Part shown: in pieces, positions 16,978 to 25,737 of the stretch
Layout of the letters: each line of letters begins with the position of its first letter
Position numbering within the stretch: the first letter of the stretch is position 1
Assembly (NCBI GenBank): GCA_013288185.1
Contig: JABDCK010000006.1
Span: 1-49,508 of the forward strand
Direction: 5' to 3'
Length of the DNA stretch: 49,508 bases
From: Gammaproteobacteria bacterium
GTDB lineage: Bacteria; Pseudomonadota; Gammaproteobacteria; Berkiellales; Berkiellaceae
Position numbers and translations under genes: made by a program
Notes under the pieces: generated by a model
Databases searched by the model: none
What the model was told of the DNA's origin: nothing
The model's input: only the letters and a program-made list of their open reading frames with translations

Positions 16978-17616
16978 TTAAGGAAGCATTTTGCTTTTAG
17001 CTTTAGCTTCCCTCTTTTTGAATTCAGCTTCCATCTCTTTTAATTTAGCATACAGTTCTTTATTTCTTGTTTCAAGTAACTCCCAAGCAGATGAGACAGG
17101 GTTACGGTTATAGAAGAAATCAAATCCCATTTTTTCAGCAAATTGAGTAATCCAATAGTAATTTCCGCTGGTAGGTCTACAACAGGCTCTGGCGAGAGGG
17201 GTTTCTTGACCTGCTGCTATATATTTCTGCATCATATAAGTAAGGTCTTCTTTTCTCATGTCCTCTAAAAGTCTTAATGCACGTTCTTGTCGATCAAAAA
17301 TCTCATTGAATCCGGGACTAGCGAATGTTCCTCCTTGGCCACAATAAAATAATGGGCTTTCACCATCCTGCAATATTGTGAGATCCTCAAATAGTTCTAT
17401 ATTAAATGGAATTCGATGGCAATCTTCATGCGAAGCATCAGCTATACTTTTATCTCTTGTTGCCAAAGCAACGCAAGAAGGCACAAATATACGAGCACTT
17501 GGATTTAATACAGAGTCTCTAATATCAATCCTTCGCTCAAAATACGGCATTTTACCAGTGACGGCATTTGGACTTAATTCAGATTTTTTAATATCACTTG
17601 GACCATGTTTTGACAT
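16978..17616 (-). CDS. Hypothetical protein with C-terminal coiled coil
   Basis: A 212-residue protein I do not recognise. Residues 1-165 are a mixed alpha/beta soluble region with six cysteines or more and the stretch GESPLFYCGQGGTFASPGF. Residues about 175-208 form a charged coiled coil (ELYAKLKEMEAEFKKREAKAKSK). No signal peptide or membrane helix. It lies on the same strand as the phosphatase gene, 64 bases downstream of that gene's stop, within an island of effector-like genes flanked by a REP-like repeat. Function unknown. Confidence 0.6.
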   Translation of the reverse strand: MSKHGPSDIKKSELSPNAVTGKMPYFERRIDIRDSVLNPSARIFVPSCVALATRDKSIADASHEDCHRIPFNIELFEDLTILQDGESPLFYCGQGGTFASPGFNEIFDRQERALRLLEDMRKEDLTYMMQKYIAAGQETPLARACCRPTSGNYYWITQFAEKMGFDFFYNRNPVSSAWELLETRNKELYAKLKEMEAEFKKREAKAKSKMLP

Positions 17617-17680
17617 TTTAACTAACCTCTTCAGGAAAAACCAAATTTTACCAGATTGATTATTAAATTAAAAGCGATAA

Positions 17681-18793
17681 TCAGTGTAGTTCAACTAAAC
17701 CTGTTTTAGCCAGTTTTTCAGTGTAAAGAACTTTATATTCATCTATGGTATTTTCTTCATATTTTCCAAGCATGCTATCTAAATTAACTACATTGGGGGC
17801 TGAAAATGGGGTTGAGTCATGGCCATGCACAAAGGTTAAAGTGTAACCATTGTGCGATAAGGGCCTATCTAAATTAGTATGAATTCTACTCCAGATTAAA
17901 AATTCAAATGGAAAATTGTGTTCAGTTAACAAGGCATCACTTTCAGATCTTGAAACCTGGCCAATAATATCCAAGTCAAATAAGGTATGAATATTACCCG
18001 CATTTTTCAATGTATTAAATGCGCCATTTATTTTATCTATGGTTTGTGCTAAAGCGGTAACCGTTATATCCTCATAGGTTATATGAAATTTATCTGCTAA
18101 ACTTTTGAAACCAGCCAGCCCAAAAGGTGCATGGGTATAAAGGATAATTCCACCATCAGGCGTTAACGTGCTGGAAATTAATTTAAGATAGGGTTTGTAG
18201 CACTTTTCCACTAAATTTTCTATTTCATCTACTGTAATGAGATCGTTACGCAATAACACCTTCATTTCACGCAGGGAATGGGTAAACTCTTTAGGCATGA
18301 CATATTCATTATATCCCGTTGCGCCCTTTTCATAATCACAAATAAATTCACAACCATGATTGGAAAGTAGAATTTCAAATGGAATGTTTTCAGCAGCTAA
18401 ACGTTCAAAAATTTTTAAGGTAAAATAATCATTACTACCTCTATCTGCAAGTTCATCACCCAATAGCAGTAACAACCCAATGTTATGATGATTTACGGTT
18501 ATCCGACTGAGGATTTGTTTAAATGCTTTAAGATGTCCTGCATTTAATTCCTGTGCCGGGCGGCAAGAGAGTTGCACCAGGCTATCATAATCTGCACCAG
18601 AGAGTTCTATAATGCCATGCAAAACCAGCAAATAAAGAATATTGATAAAATTTCCGTGCAGATCCCCTTTGGTAATTTGCGTATGCGGATTGGCAAGGAA
18701 ATTTTTACTTACGCTGGGTTTCTTATGGAGATTAGCCCCTTTAATTCTACAGATTTGAGAAAAATTACCCGGAGCGACCATAAAATCCTGCAA
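17681..18793 (-). CDS. Calcineurin-like phosphatase of the PPP fold, Wip-effector-like
   Basis: A 370-residue protein with the metal-site blocks of the PPP/metallophosphoesterase fold in order: GDLHGN (about residue 43), GDELADRGSND (about 112), SNHG in place of the usual GNHE, YTHAPFG with a histidine (about 216), and VHGHD near the C terminus (about 336). The combination GDELADRGxND with an SNH block is what I recall from the Legionella Wip phosphatases (WipA/WipB), which dephosphorylate host proteins; this family assignment is from memory and moderate. No signal peptide. A relic of the same gene lies 1.3 kb away at 16774. The start at 18793 is the first ATG; an alternative is Met5. Confidence 0.72.
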   Translation of the reverse strand: MQDFMVAPGNFSQICRIKGANLHKKPSVSKNFLANPHTQITKGDLHGNFINILYLLVLHGIIELSGADYDSLVQLSCRPAQELNAGHLKAFKQILSRITVNHHNIGLLLLLGDELADRGSNDYFTLKIFERLAAENIPFEILLSNHGCEFICDYEKGATGYNEYVMPKEFTHSLREMKVLLRNDLITVDEIENLVEKCYKPYLKLISSTLTPDGGIILYTHAPFGLAGFKSLADKFHITYEDITVTALAQTIDKINGAFNTLKNAGNIHTLFDLDIIGQVSRSESDALLTEHNFPFEFLIWSRIHTNLDRPLSHNGYTLTFVHGHDSTPFSAPNVVNLDSMLGKYEENTIDEYKVLYTEKLAKTGLVELH

Positions 18794-18854
18794 AGTAAAT
18801 AAAGCATTAGCTATTTAACTATAGCAAAGGTTAGACTGTATAGATTGCTGGCTT

Positions 18855-19625
18855 TTAACTGTTTTTAAGATGGGCGATACGCAACCCTTGCAAGACAAGA
18901 TCTGGATAAATGGCATCAAATACCTTTTCATCCTCGAAAAGATAAGAAAAACCGCCGGTGCCAATAACCACTGGTGGGGAATCTTGAAACATTTCTTGTG
19001 TAATAGCCGCAATTATTTCACGAATTGCACCGCGATGCCCAAAATACAGACCAGATTGAATATTGGCAATGGTGGATTGACCCAGGGCAGTGGGGGCCTT
19101 GAGAATACGCACCGGGGGTAATTTGGCCGTTTGCTCGTGCAAAGCACGCATTTGCATAGAAAGCCCCGGGAAAATTGCACCACTGTGAAATTCTCCCGTG
19201 TTAGCAATAGCCTCAAAGGTAGTACAAGTGCCTAAATCTACCACAATGACATTTTTTTGGGGAAAATAGTGATGGGCGGCTATCGCATTGGCAATACGAT
19301 CTGCGCCAACTTCTGTTGGGTTTTTGCATTTAATTTGTAAGCCCGTTTTAACTCCGGCTTGTAAAATAAAAGGCTCAATTGCAAAATATTTAATAAACGC
19401 GGAGCGGATGGAATAATCCAAAGAGGGTACGACAGAGCTAATAGAGACTTTGGTCACTTTTTCTGGTGCAATGCCAATTTCACGTAAATAGGTTTTTAAA
19501 AAAATACCCAGCTCATCGGAAGTGGTTCCTGTTTTGCTGGGGTAACGAAATTGGAAAGCTAAATGTTCTTCATTAAAGAGTCCGCCATAAATATGGGTAT
19601 TACCCACATCTAAACACATGAGCAT
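18855..19625 (-). CDS. coaX: Type III pantothenate kinase
   Basis: A 256-residue ASKHA-fold kinase that phosphorylates pantothenate in the first step of CoA synthesis. The phosphate-binding loop CLDVGNTHI is at residues 4-12, with further signatures GADRIANAIAAHH, VVDLGTCTTFEA and GAIFPGL as in CoaX. It overlaps the end of panC by 16 bases, the last gene of a panG-panB-panC-coaX transcript. Type III kinases are not feedback-inhibited by CoA, unlike CoaA. Confidence 0.95.
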   Translation of the reverse strand: MLMCLDVGNTHIYGGLFNEEHLAFQFRYPSKTGTTSDELGIFLKTYLREIGIAPEKVTKVSISSVVPSLDYSIRSAFIKYFAIEPFILQAGVKTGLQIKCKNPTEVGADRIANAIAAHHYFPQKNVIVVDLGTCTTFEAIANTGEFHSGAIFPGLSMQMRALHEQTAKLPPVRILKAPTALGQSTIANIQSGLYFGHRGAIREIIAAITQEMFQDSPPVVIGTGGFSYLFEDEKVFDAIYPDLVLQGLRIAHLKNS

Positions 19626-20386
19626 GATGATTCTCCCGTGAGCGCAATGTTGTCAATCAGGCGTATATTGCCAATTTTCACGGCGGCGAGCAATCGTTGT
19701 TGCCACTTTTCTATATATTCCACTTCAAAACCTAAGTCACCCAGTTTAGTTCTAATGCTGGCTTCATCTAGTCCGGACAATAAAAAATTCGATAACTGTG
19801 CGGCCAAGGTTAATTCTGCAGCATTTAATAGGGTATTCCTAGAGCTTAAGGCAAGACCATTGTCTTGACGCACCGTAGGGCAAGCAATAATCTCAATATC
19901 CAAGAAAAAAGCGGTCACCAAACCCTTCACGAGTTGTAATTGTTGATAATCCTTTTCACCAAAATAAGCGCGAGTGGGTTGGATTAATGAAAATAATTTC
20001 ATGACAATGGTTAAAACACCACTAAAATGCCCGGGGCGGTGTTTGCCTTCTAATAAGAGACTGATGTCATTTTCCGCTATCTGATAAACGGCCTTATCCG
20101 GGTACATATCTTCTTTATTTGGCACAAAGACATAATCAACCCCACATTGTTCTGCTATGTGTAAATCATTGGCTAGGGTTTTAGGATAACGTTCATAATC
20201 TTTTTTATCATTAAATTGCGTAGGATTAATGAAAATGCTTAATATGCTCACCGCATTTTCTTTTTTTGCACGGGTTAATAAACTGGCATGCCCCGCATGC
20301 AGATTGCCCATGGTAGGAACAAATCCACTATCAGAAATTGTTTTTCTGATTTCTTTCCATTCATCTGGAGACTGAATAACTATCAT
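19610..20386 (-). CDS. panC: Pantothenate synthetase
   Basis: A 258-residue ATP-dependent ligase joining pantoate and beta-alanine. The HIGH-like motif is in PTMGNLHAGHASL, followed by FINPTQFN, FGEKDYQQL (substrate-binding), and the KMSKS-like LALSSRN. It is slightly shorter than the E. coli enzyme (about 280) in the C-terminal domain. The start codon directly abuts the panB stop, and its end overlaps coaX by 16 bases, so translation is coupled along the cluster. Confidence 0.95.
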   Translation of the reverse strand: MIVIQSPDEWKEIRKTISDSGFVPTMGNLHAGHASLLTRAKKENAVSILSIFINPTQFNDKKDYERYPKTLANDLHIAEQCGVDYVFVPNKEDMYPDKAVYQIAENDISLLLEGKHRPGHFSGVLTIVMKLFSLIQPTRAYFGEKDYQQLQLVKGLVTAFFLDIEIIACPTVRQDNGLALSSRNTLLNAAELTLAAQLSNFLLSGLDEASIRTKLGDLGFEVEYIEKWQQRLLAAVKIGNIRLIDNIALTGESSCSCV

Positions 20387-21178
20387 TTACCCCTCGTAAC
20401 AGTGTTCTTGCAGGGGAAACGCTGCGTTTTTTACTTCCTGATTATATTGATTCAATGCATTTTTAATCAAATCAAAACCACTTAAATAGGTTTTAAGGAA
20501 TTTAGGTTTATGCATGGGGGATAGGCCTAATAAATCTTGCAATACTAAAACTTGTCCTGAAGTATGCGGGCCTGCGCCAATGCCAATGGTGGGAATGCGC
20601 AATTCATTGGTAATGTGCTGTGCCAATGGGCTGGGGATACATTCTAAGACTGTGGCAAAGCAGCCAGCATCCTCTAATGATTTTGCTTGAGCAAGTATTT
20701 TGTTTGCAGCAGCGTTATTTTTGCCTTGTGTTTTAAAGCCGCCTAATGCATTTATGGATTGTGGCGTTAAACCCAGGTGGCCCATCACCGGAATACCCGA
20801 TTTTACAATATGTTCAATTGCTTGAATATTATCATCCGCGCCTTCTAATTTTATTGCGTGACTGCCGGCTTGCATAAATTTTTCCACCACCTGCATGGTA
20901 TGCACCAACCCTTTGCGATACGAACAAAAGGGCATATCACCAATAATAAATTTGTTATTGGCACCACGTGCGACCGCTTCTATATGCTGTGTCATGATTT
21001 CAACGGTGGCCGGCAGGGTAGTTTTATGGCCGTGGATAACCATGGCAGCAGAATCACCCACTAAAATACAATCAATCTCTGTTTGGCTGATAAGTTGCGC
21101 AGACCAGTGATCATAACAAGTAACCATACTGATTTTACTATTGTTGGTTTTCATGCGGTCAAAATCAAGAATGTTCAT
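20387..21178 (-). CDS. panB: 3-methyl-2-oxobutanoate hydroxymethyltransferase
   Basis: A 263-residue TIM-barrel enzyme that forms ketopantoate from alpha-ketoisovalerate and methylene-tetrahydrofolate. Metal and substrate residues are in ILVGDSAAMV (Asp), the TT-L-P region, VIGDMPF-like IIGDMPFCSY, KLEGAD and GHLGLTPQS. Length is typical. It overlaps the upstream reductase gene by 14 bases and touches panC, forming one operon. Confidence 0.95.
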   Translation of the reverse strand: MNILDFDRMKTNNSKISMVTCYDHWSAQLISQTEIDCILVGDSAAMVIHGHKTTLPATVEIMTQHIEAVARGANNKFIIGDMPFCSYRKGLVHTMQVVEKFMQAGSHAIKLEGADDNIQAIEHIVKSGIPVMGHLGLTPQSINALGGFKTQGKNNAAANKILAQAKSLEDAGCFATVLECIPSPLAQHITNELRIPTIGIGAGPHTSGQVLVLQDLLGLSPMHKPKFLKTYLSGFDLIKNALNQYNQEVKNAAFPLQEHCYEG

Positions 21179-21869
21179 AAAGCCCCTTAAATGCTAGATA
21201 AATGGGATAAAATGCGTCATTTTTTAATGCGTGTAAATTAGCTTGTATGGTCTTTTCATCTTTTCTCACCAATGGTCCCGTGACTGCTCCTTGCGGATTC
21301 TGGGCAATATTACGAAAAGCCTGGGTTAAATAAGGCAGGCCCGCTTCAAGGGGCAGATGCAGTTTTTCTTGGAGATCATGAAAAAATTTTTGCCATAAAA
21401 TGCAGGTGAAATTAGCGCTGATTACACAAAGCATGTGATAGTACGCTTTTAATGGTGCGGGTATCTGATAGGTGTTATTGGGGATCCCAGGTAATAGATC
21501 TTGAAAGGCGGGCGACCCTTCCTCCAGTACAAAAGGCATAGAGCGATAGGTTGCTTCATCATATAAATTTTCTGTAAACGTCATTAAGGGATGCGCACCA
21601 TATACCATGGGAGAAGAGAGCTGGCCTGAAAAATGTATAAGGGTTTTACGCGTAGAATTGCCAAGGGTGGATGCAAAATCAGCAATGGAATCATCACGGA
21701 TTAAAAGAATAATATGACTAGAGGCTGCTAGCAGTGCAGTTAAGGCATCAACGGAGTGGGTTTTTCTCGCCCATTGATAATAGGGGAGCCCAAGGAGGGT
21801 TAAATAATGGCAAAAGTGTTTTGCCATCTTACCGTTGCCAATTATTAAATACTGCGGTACCTGTCTCAT
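21165..21869 (-). CDS. panG: Rossmann-fold/DUF2520 reductase, probable ketopantoate reductase PanG
   Basis: A 234-residue protein. Residues 6-100 form a Rossmann fold (LIIGNGKMAKHF as dinucleotide loop, then HIILLIRDDSI), and the C-terminal part is an all-helical DUF2520-like domain (ALKAYYHMLCVISANF). The family is distinct from PanE. In Francisella a reductase of this kind, PanG, sits in the pantothenate operon and supplies the missing ketopantoate reductase step; the same position here, first gene before panB, panC and coaX and overlapping panB by 14 bases, supports the same role. Assignment rests on context plus fold, not on active-site evidence. Confidence 0.75.
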   Translation of the reverse strand: MRQVPQYLIIGNGKMAKHFCHYLTLLGLPYYQWARKTHSVDALTALLAASSHIILLIRDDSIADFASTLGNSTRKTLIHFSGQLSSPMVYGAHPLMTFTENLYDEATYRSMPFVLEEGSPAFQDLLPGIPNNTYQIPAPLKAYYHMLCVISANFTCILWQKFFHDLQEKLHLPLEAGLPYLTQAFRNIAQNPQGAVTGPLVRKDEKTIQANLHALKNDAFYPIYLAFKGLYEHS

Positions 21870-22034
21870 GGATCAAGTCCTTGTAAATATTGAAAAAGTT
21901 AGTCATCTGTCGCTGCCATGGGTGGTCAGCGCTGGGCCATCTTAATGCAAGAAGGGTTAATAAATCAATGGAACTGCCGATAAAGGGGATTAGGATACAC
22001 ACTTTATTTATACCATTATCAGTATAGGTGGCTT

Positions 22035-23993
22035 ATGTTTCATAAAATGGCCAAAAAAACACCGGTATATACGCTCAGTTTATTGTGGTGTTTGCATGCA
22101 TTACCGGGGCATGCGCTCACGTTAGCGCAAGGAGCACCCACGCCACAGGCGACAATGACGCAAGCTGATCCCAAGACTGATTTTGAAAAAAATCTAGAGG
22201 TGGCAAACACTGGGTATGCAGATGCGCAATATATTGTTGGGTTAGCGTATTTAGAAGGTAAGGATGTGTCACCAAACCCAGAAGAGGCTTTTAAATGGTT
22301 TACAAAAGCAGCACAGCAAGGCAATGTGCAAGCAGAATATAATCTTGGAATTTGTTATCTTAAAGGAATTGGAACTGCTAAATCTTATCCGAGCGCGCTG
22401 ATTTGGCTGCAGAAAGCAGCGGATAAAGGTGTTATTCCTGCCATGTATAATCTAGGATTGATATATAATGAAGGTCTGGGCGTTGATAAAGATTTCAAGA
22501 GAGCGAATTATTATTTTCAAAAAGCAATGGATGCACATTATCCGCCAGCAGTTTATGCAATGGGTTTGAATTATAGTATGGGCCAAGGAGTGAAACAAGA
22601 TGATGCTCAAGCAAAAGCATTGTTAGAGACTGCGGCAAACGACAAATATTCCCCGGCATTTTATGCGCTAGGAAAGATGTATCAAGAAGGAATTGGTGTT
22701 CCAAAAGATTTGCAAAAAGCGTTTGAAAATTATTTGAATGCCGCAAAATTAGGGAATGTGGATGCGCAGTTAATGGTTGCAGATTTTTATAAAAATGGTA
22801 CGGGTGTTGCTGCGGACAAAGTTGAACGCGCCAATTGGATAGCGCAAGCGGCTAAAAGCGATAATGCTAAGGCGCTAATTGAACTTGCCAGGATTTACCG
22901 TTTGGGTGATGGTGTTCAAGCGGATGTTGCTGCTTCTGATAAAATCTTAAATGCGATGGCAGATAAAGGTAATGGCGCGGCGATGGTTGAGTTAGGGGTA
23001 GCCGCTGAGCAAGGTCTTGGTCAACCTAAGGATGCGTTAAAAGCATTGGATTGGTTTGAAAAAGGAGCAGCTAAAGGGGACTCTGCTGCAGAATTTAAAT
23101 TATATAAATATTATAGTTCTGGATATGGTAACAAGAGTCAACAAGCGGAAGCTAAATCTTGGTTAGATAAAGCTTTGGCAAAGCAAGATCCTGCTGCGAT
23201 AGTGCTTGTTGGGAAAGCATATATGAAAGGTGATTTAGGGTATGCCCAAAATTACAAAAAAGGCTGTGAATTATTTTTAAATGCAACTGACAATGAATCT
23301 GTTGCCGCTTATTATGAATTAGGCGCTTGTTATAGAGATGGGGTGGGTGTAGGGCAAAATTTTGTTAAAGCCAAGGAATTATTTTTAAAGGCTGCTAATC
23401 AAGGAGATCCTGCAGCAGAAAGTGAATTGGGACGATTTTATGATCAAGGCTTGGGTGGACCTATGGATTTAAAAGAAGCCTTTAAATGGTATTCACTCGC
23501 GGCAGAAAATGAGCTTAAAGATGCACAGTTTTATCTAGGGATGCACTATCTTAAAGGGCAAACCGTGCCTAAAGATGAGGTAATGGCGGCAAAATGGCTT
23601 ACAAAAGCAGCTGCGCAAAACCTTGCCGGTGCGCAATACCAATTAGGCATGAATTACCTCCAGGGTATTGGCGTGCCAAAAGATGAGAAAAAAGCGGTAG
23701 AATTATTAGAAAAAGCGGCTTATCAAGGTGATCGCAGTGCGCAATATCAAGTAGCGATATGTTTTAGAGATGGCTTAGGAACAGCGGTAGATAAACCAAG
23801 AGCATTTGCCTGGTTTAAAATTGCAGCACAAGGGGGTGGGTTGGATTTACAATCTGCGAGAGATGCGCTTTTAGAGAAATTAACACCGAGTGAAGTTGCT
23901 CAGGGAGAAAAGATAGTTGACAAGATTAATGAGAAATTTATGAATCAACCGCTGGATGGATTAACACCGCCACAAAGTCAACCTGCCAAATAA
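22035..23993 (+). CDS. Secreted Sel1-repeat protein
   Basis: A 652-residue protein made almost wholly of Sel1-like repeats, about fifteen units of ~36 residues with the pattern A-x-Y-x-L-G-x-x-Y-x-x-G-x-G-V...A-x-x-W-x-x-K-A-A-x-x-G. The N terminus (from MAKKTPVYTLSLL) is a signal peptide with likely cleavage after PGHA or ALA near residue 27, so the protein is periplasmic or secreted. The start may be ATG 22035 or ATG 22047. Sel1 proteins are protein-binding scaffolds; Legionella LpnE and EnhC are examples that affect host entry or wall remodelling. It stands alone with its own upstream region of 165 bases. Confidence 0.85.
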   Translation: MFHKMAKKTPVYTLSLLWCLHALPGHALTLAQGAPTPQATMTQADPKTDFEKNLEVANTGYADAQYIVGLAYLEGKDVSPNPEEAFKWFTKAAQQGNVQAEYNLGICYLKGIGTAKSYPSALIWLQKAADKGVIPAMYNLGLIYNEGLGVDKDFKRANYYFQKAMDAHYPPAVYAMGLNYSMGQGVKQDDAQAKALLETAANDKYSPAFYALGKMYQEGIGVPKDLQKAFENYLNAAKLGNVDAQLMVADFYKNGTGVAADKVERANWIAQAAKSDNAKALIELARIYRLGDGVQADVAASDKILNAMADKGNGAAMVELGVAAEQGLGQPKDALKALDWFEKGAAKGDSAAEFKLYKYYSSGYGNKSQQAEAKSWLDKALAKQDPAAIVLVGKAYMKGDLGYAQNYKKGCELFLNATDNESVAAYYELGACYRDGVGVGQNFVKAKELFLKAANQGDPAAESELGRFYDQGLGGPMDLKEAFKWYSLAAENELKDAQFYLGMHYLKGQTVPKDEVMAAKWLTKAAAQNLAGAQYQLGMNYLQGIGVPKDEKKAVELLEKAAYQGDRSAQYQVAICFRDGLGTAVDKPRAFAWFKIAAQGGGLDLQSARDALLEKLTPSEVAQGEKIVDKINEKFMNQPLDGLTPPQSQPAK

Positions 23994-24073
23994 AATCTAT
24001 GGATTGCTTTATTCGCTGGGCGATAATCGTTATCATCCAGGCTCAAACTTATTTTCCAAAGAGGAATACTGAG

Positions 24074-24355
24074 ATGGCAGCGACAATAGACGAGATAACT
24101 ATAGAATATGTGGATGGTGATCTTGTCACCATAAAAGAATATGAAAAAGTGGTTTTAAGCAAAGGTGCCTGGACAACCATTGTTTTCAGATATGCGGATT
24201 GGGATAAGAAAAAGGAAGCTTATGGTCCGGATAAATATAGTATTCGTCGTTATCAAAAGAAAAACAATGAATATCGACAAAAATCGAAATTCAATATTTC
24301 TAGCAAAGATCAGGCACAAAAGATAATTGATGTTTTAACCCAATGGATTAAGTAA
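24074..24355 (+). CDS. Small soluble protein, unknown function
   Basis: I take ATG 24074, preceded by GAGG at 24061-24064 with good spacing, giving 93 residues; the open frame extends further 5' without support. The protein is charged and tyrosine-rich (ADWDKKKEAYGPDKYSIRRY) with an alternating beta pattern then a C-terminal helix (KDQAQKIIDVLTQWI). No membrane segment. Its 3' end overlaps the opposite-strand double-glycine peptide gene by 8 bases. Not recognised. Confidence 0.65.
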   Translation: MAATIDEITIEYVDGDLVTIKEYEKVVLSKGAWTTIVFRYADWDKKKEAYGPDKYSIRRYQKKNNEYRQKSKFNISSKDQAQKIIDVLTQWIK

Positions 24356-24557
24356 TAACGGCCGGTTTTGCAGGAGTAACTGGGTGATGCTCCTGCCATT
24401 CTTGCAGCAGATCAGAAGTTGCTTGAAGAATGATGGAAACTATTAATGGCAAATCTGCAATAAGTATTGGAACGAGAATCGGAACGACAGCGGGAATGAT
24501 ACCACCATGAATTAAATCAAGTTGGGATTCTGGAATAACTTGAATTAAAGAATGCAT
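24348..24557 (-). CDS. Double-glycine leader peptide, bacteriocin-like
   Basis: I set the start at ATG 24557, which has AAAGGA 9 bases upstream, rather than the longer frame to 24626. The 69-residue product begins with a leader ending in LDLIHGG (Gly18-Gly19), with the hydrophobic residues at the spacing of leaders cut by C39-peptidase ABC transporters. The predicted mature part of 50 residues starts IIPAVVPILVPILIADLP, a hydrophobic proline-broken membrane segment, and ends in a His/Pro/Lys tail. This composition fits a class II bacteriocin or microcin. No exporter or immunity gene is recognisable nearby. Confidence 0.6.
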   Translation of the reverse strand: MHSLIQVIPESQLDLIHGGIIPAVVPILVPILIADLPLIVSIILQATSDLLQEWQEHHPVTPAKPAVIT

Positions 24558-24597
24558 AATAACTAATCCTTTTGTTAATATTACAAACCATTTAATC

Positions 24598-24626
24598 ATA
24601 GTAAACCGCAAATGAGCAGGGTGCAA
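24598..24626 (-). promoter_or_regulatory. Sigma-70 type promoter of the double-glycine peptide gene
   Basis: On the minus strand TTGCAC (24621-24626) and TACTAT (24598-24603) are separated by 17 bases, about 40 bases before the start codon. A perfect 12-base palindrome (24624-24635) overlaps the -35 box and could be an operator. Confidence 0.55.
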
Positions 24627-24734
24627 TGATCATTGAGATCCACTGTTTGGATTTTAAATAATGCTGAAAAAGAGTTAACTGGCTCCTTCAAAGAATGCTA
24701 AGATGAAACCTGTTTATGCGGTAATGGGCTTTAC

Positions 24735-25091
24735 ATGAAAACTAAGTCAAAGAAAAATGAAGCGCGGGTATGGGTTGAAGTTGAAGTCAACAAATACACG
24801 GATGGTATTACTGTTTTCCGCGGCCAAATGTTAAAAGAGGATGTAGAAGCCTGGACAAGAGGGGAAATGTCTGATTGCGCCATCAAACTAGAACGGACTT
24901 ATTGGTTTCTGGATGATAATGTGTGTGTTCTAGGTAAGGGTGATGACAATGCACGGCAGTATACCGGGGATACTTTCTTGCGAGCAGATACGATTATGTT
25001 AATCTTTGTTTTAAAAGATGATAGCTTTCCAACCGAATCTACGACTAATATTGATAACATTTTTCCTTTCCCGGGCCGCTCTAAGCAGTAA
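24735..25091 (+). CDS. Hypothetical protein
   Basis: A 118-residue soluble protein that I do not recognise. It begins with a basic stretch (KTKSKKNEAR), then strands (VWVEVEVNKY), an acidic middle, and a Phe/Pro-rich C terminus (NIFPFPGRSKQ). No signal peptide, membrane helix or known motif. It lies 17 bases upstream of ridA on the same strand, so co-transcription is likely. Confidence 0.6.
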   Translation: MKTKSKKNEARVWVEVEVNKYTDGITVFRGQMLKEDVEAWTRGEMSDCAIKLERTYWFLDDNVCVLGKGDDNARQYTGDTFLRADTIMLIFVLKDDSFPTESTTNIDNIFPFPGRSKQ

Positions 25092-25108
25092 GTAAGGAGA
25101 AAAAAGCC

Positions 25109-25492
25109 ATGACAACCTTTACAGCAATTCATTCTAAAAATGCTCCAGAAGTGATTGGCTGTTATTCACAAGCAGTAAATATTGGAAATTTAGTTTTTTT
25201 ATCTGGTCAAATTGCTTTAGATCCTGTCACACAACAATTAATCACAGATAATATTGAAGCAGAGATTGCACAAGTATTTCGTAACCTACAAGCAGTAGCA
25301 GAAGCTGCAGGCGCGAGTCTTGCAAAAATTGTTAAATTAACCATTTACTTAAAGGATTTAAAACACTTCTCTTTGATTAATGATGCAATGAAAATTTTTT
25401 TTACAGTCCCTTATCCTGCTCGCGCAGTGGTTGAAGTCGCTGGGTTACCACGAGGAGCTTTAGTTGAAATTGAAGGTATTATAGCCCCATGA
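25109..25492 (+). CDS. ridA: RidA family reactive imine deaminase
   Basis: A 127-residue YjgF/YER057c/UK114 protein. RidA trimers hydrolyse reactive enamines and imines produced by PLP enzymes, protecting metabolism. The family C-terminal signature PARAVVEVAGLPRGALVEIE contains the substrate-binding arginine and the closing glutamate. The N-terminal motif usually reading G-x-Y-S-Q-A is GCYSQA here. A GGAG ribosome site precedes ATG 25109. It overlaps the small downstream open frame by 4 bases (ATGA). Confidence 0.92.
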   Translation: MTTFTAIHSKNAPEVIGCYSQAVNIGNLVFLSGQIALDPVTQQLITDNIEAEIAQVFRNLQAVAEAAGASLAKIVKLTIYLKDLKHFSLINDAMKIFFTVPYPARAVVEVAGLPRGALVEIEGIIAP

Positions 25493-25737
25493 ATCAAAAA
25501 TTGAGTATCTTAACTTTCAAAAATTTGGCATATATGTTGGCGTTTATAAAAGACCGTGTTATCTTTTGCGCCTACAAAGACTTGCGGCATTTGATTAATT
25601 TGATTAACTTATATTTATCAAAACCCACCAAAAACTCAGTAGCGCAACGTTACTATGATGTCATGTGCGCAATCTCAATATTTCCCGCATCATTATTGCC
25701 AAATATACAAAAATTTTGGTTTAAGGAGATTCTATAG
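25489..25737 (+). CDS. Possible small protein between ridA and the antiporter gene
   Basis: An 82-residue open frame fills the gap between ridA (ATGA overlap) and the transporter (1-base overlap at its GTG). It is Lys/Leu/Ile-rich with no recognisable domain and no good ribosome site of its own. The tight overlaps argue for coupled translation; the composition and lack of motifs argue against a real gene. I leave it as doubtful. Confidence 0.3.
   Translation: MNQKLSILTFKNLAYMLAFIKDRVIFCAYKDLRHLINLINLYLSKPTKNSVAQRYYDVMCAISIFPASLLPNIQKFWFKEIL

Noticed and set aside
21868-21945. Short plus-strand frame (26 codons) upstream of the Sel1 gene
   Set aside because: It has no ribosome site and starts inside the panG start codon on the other strand; nothing supports translation.
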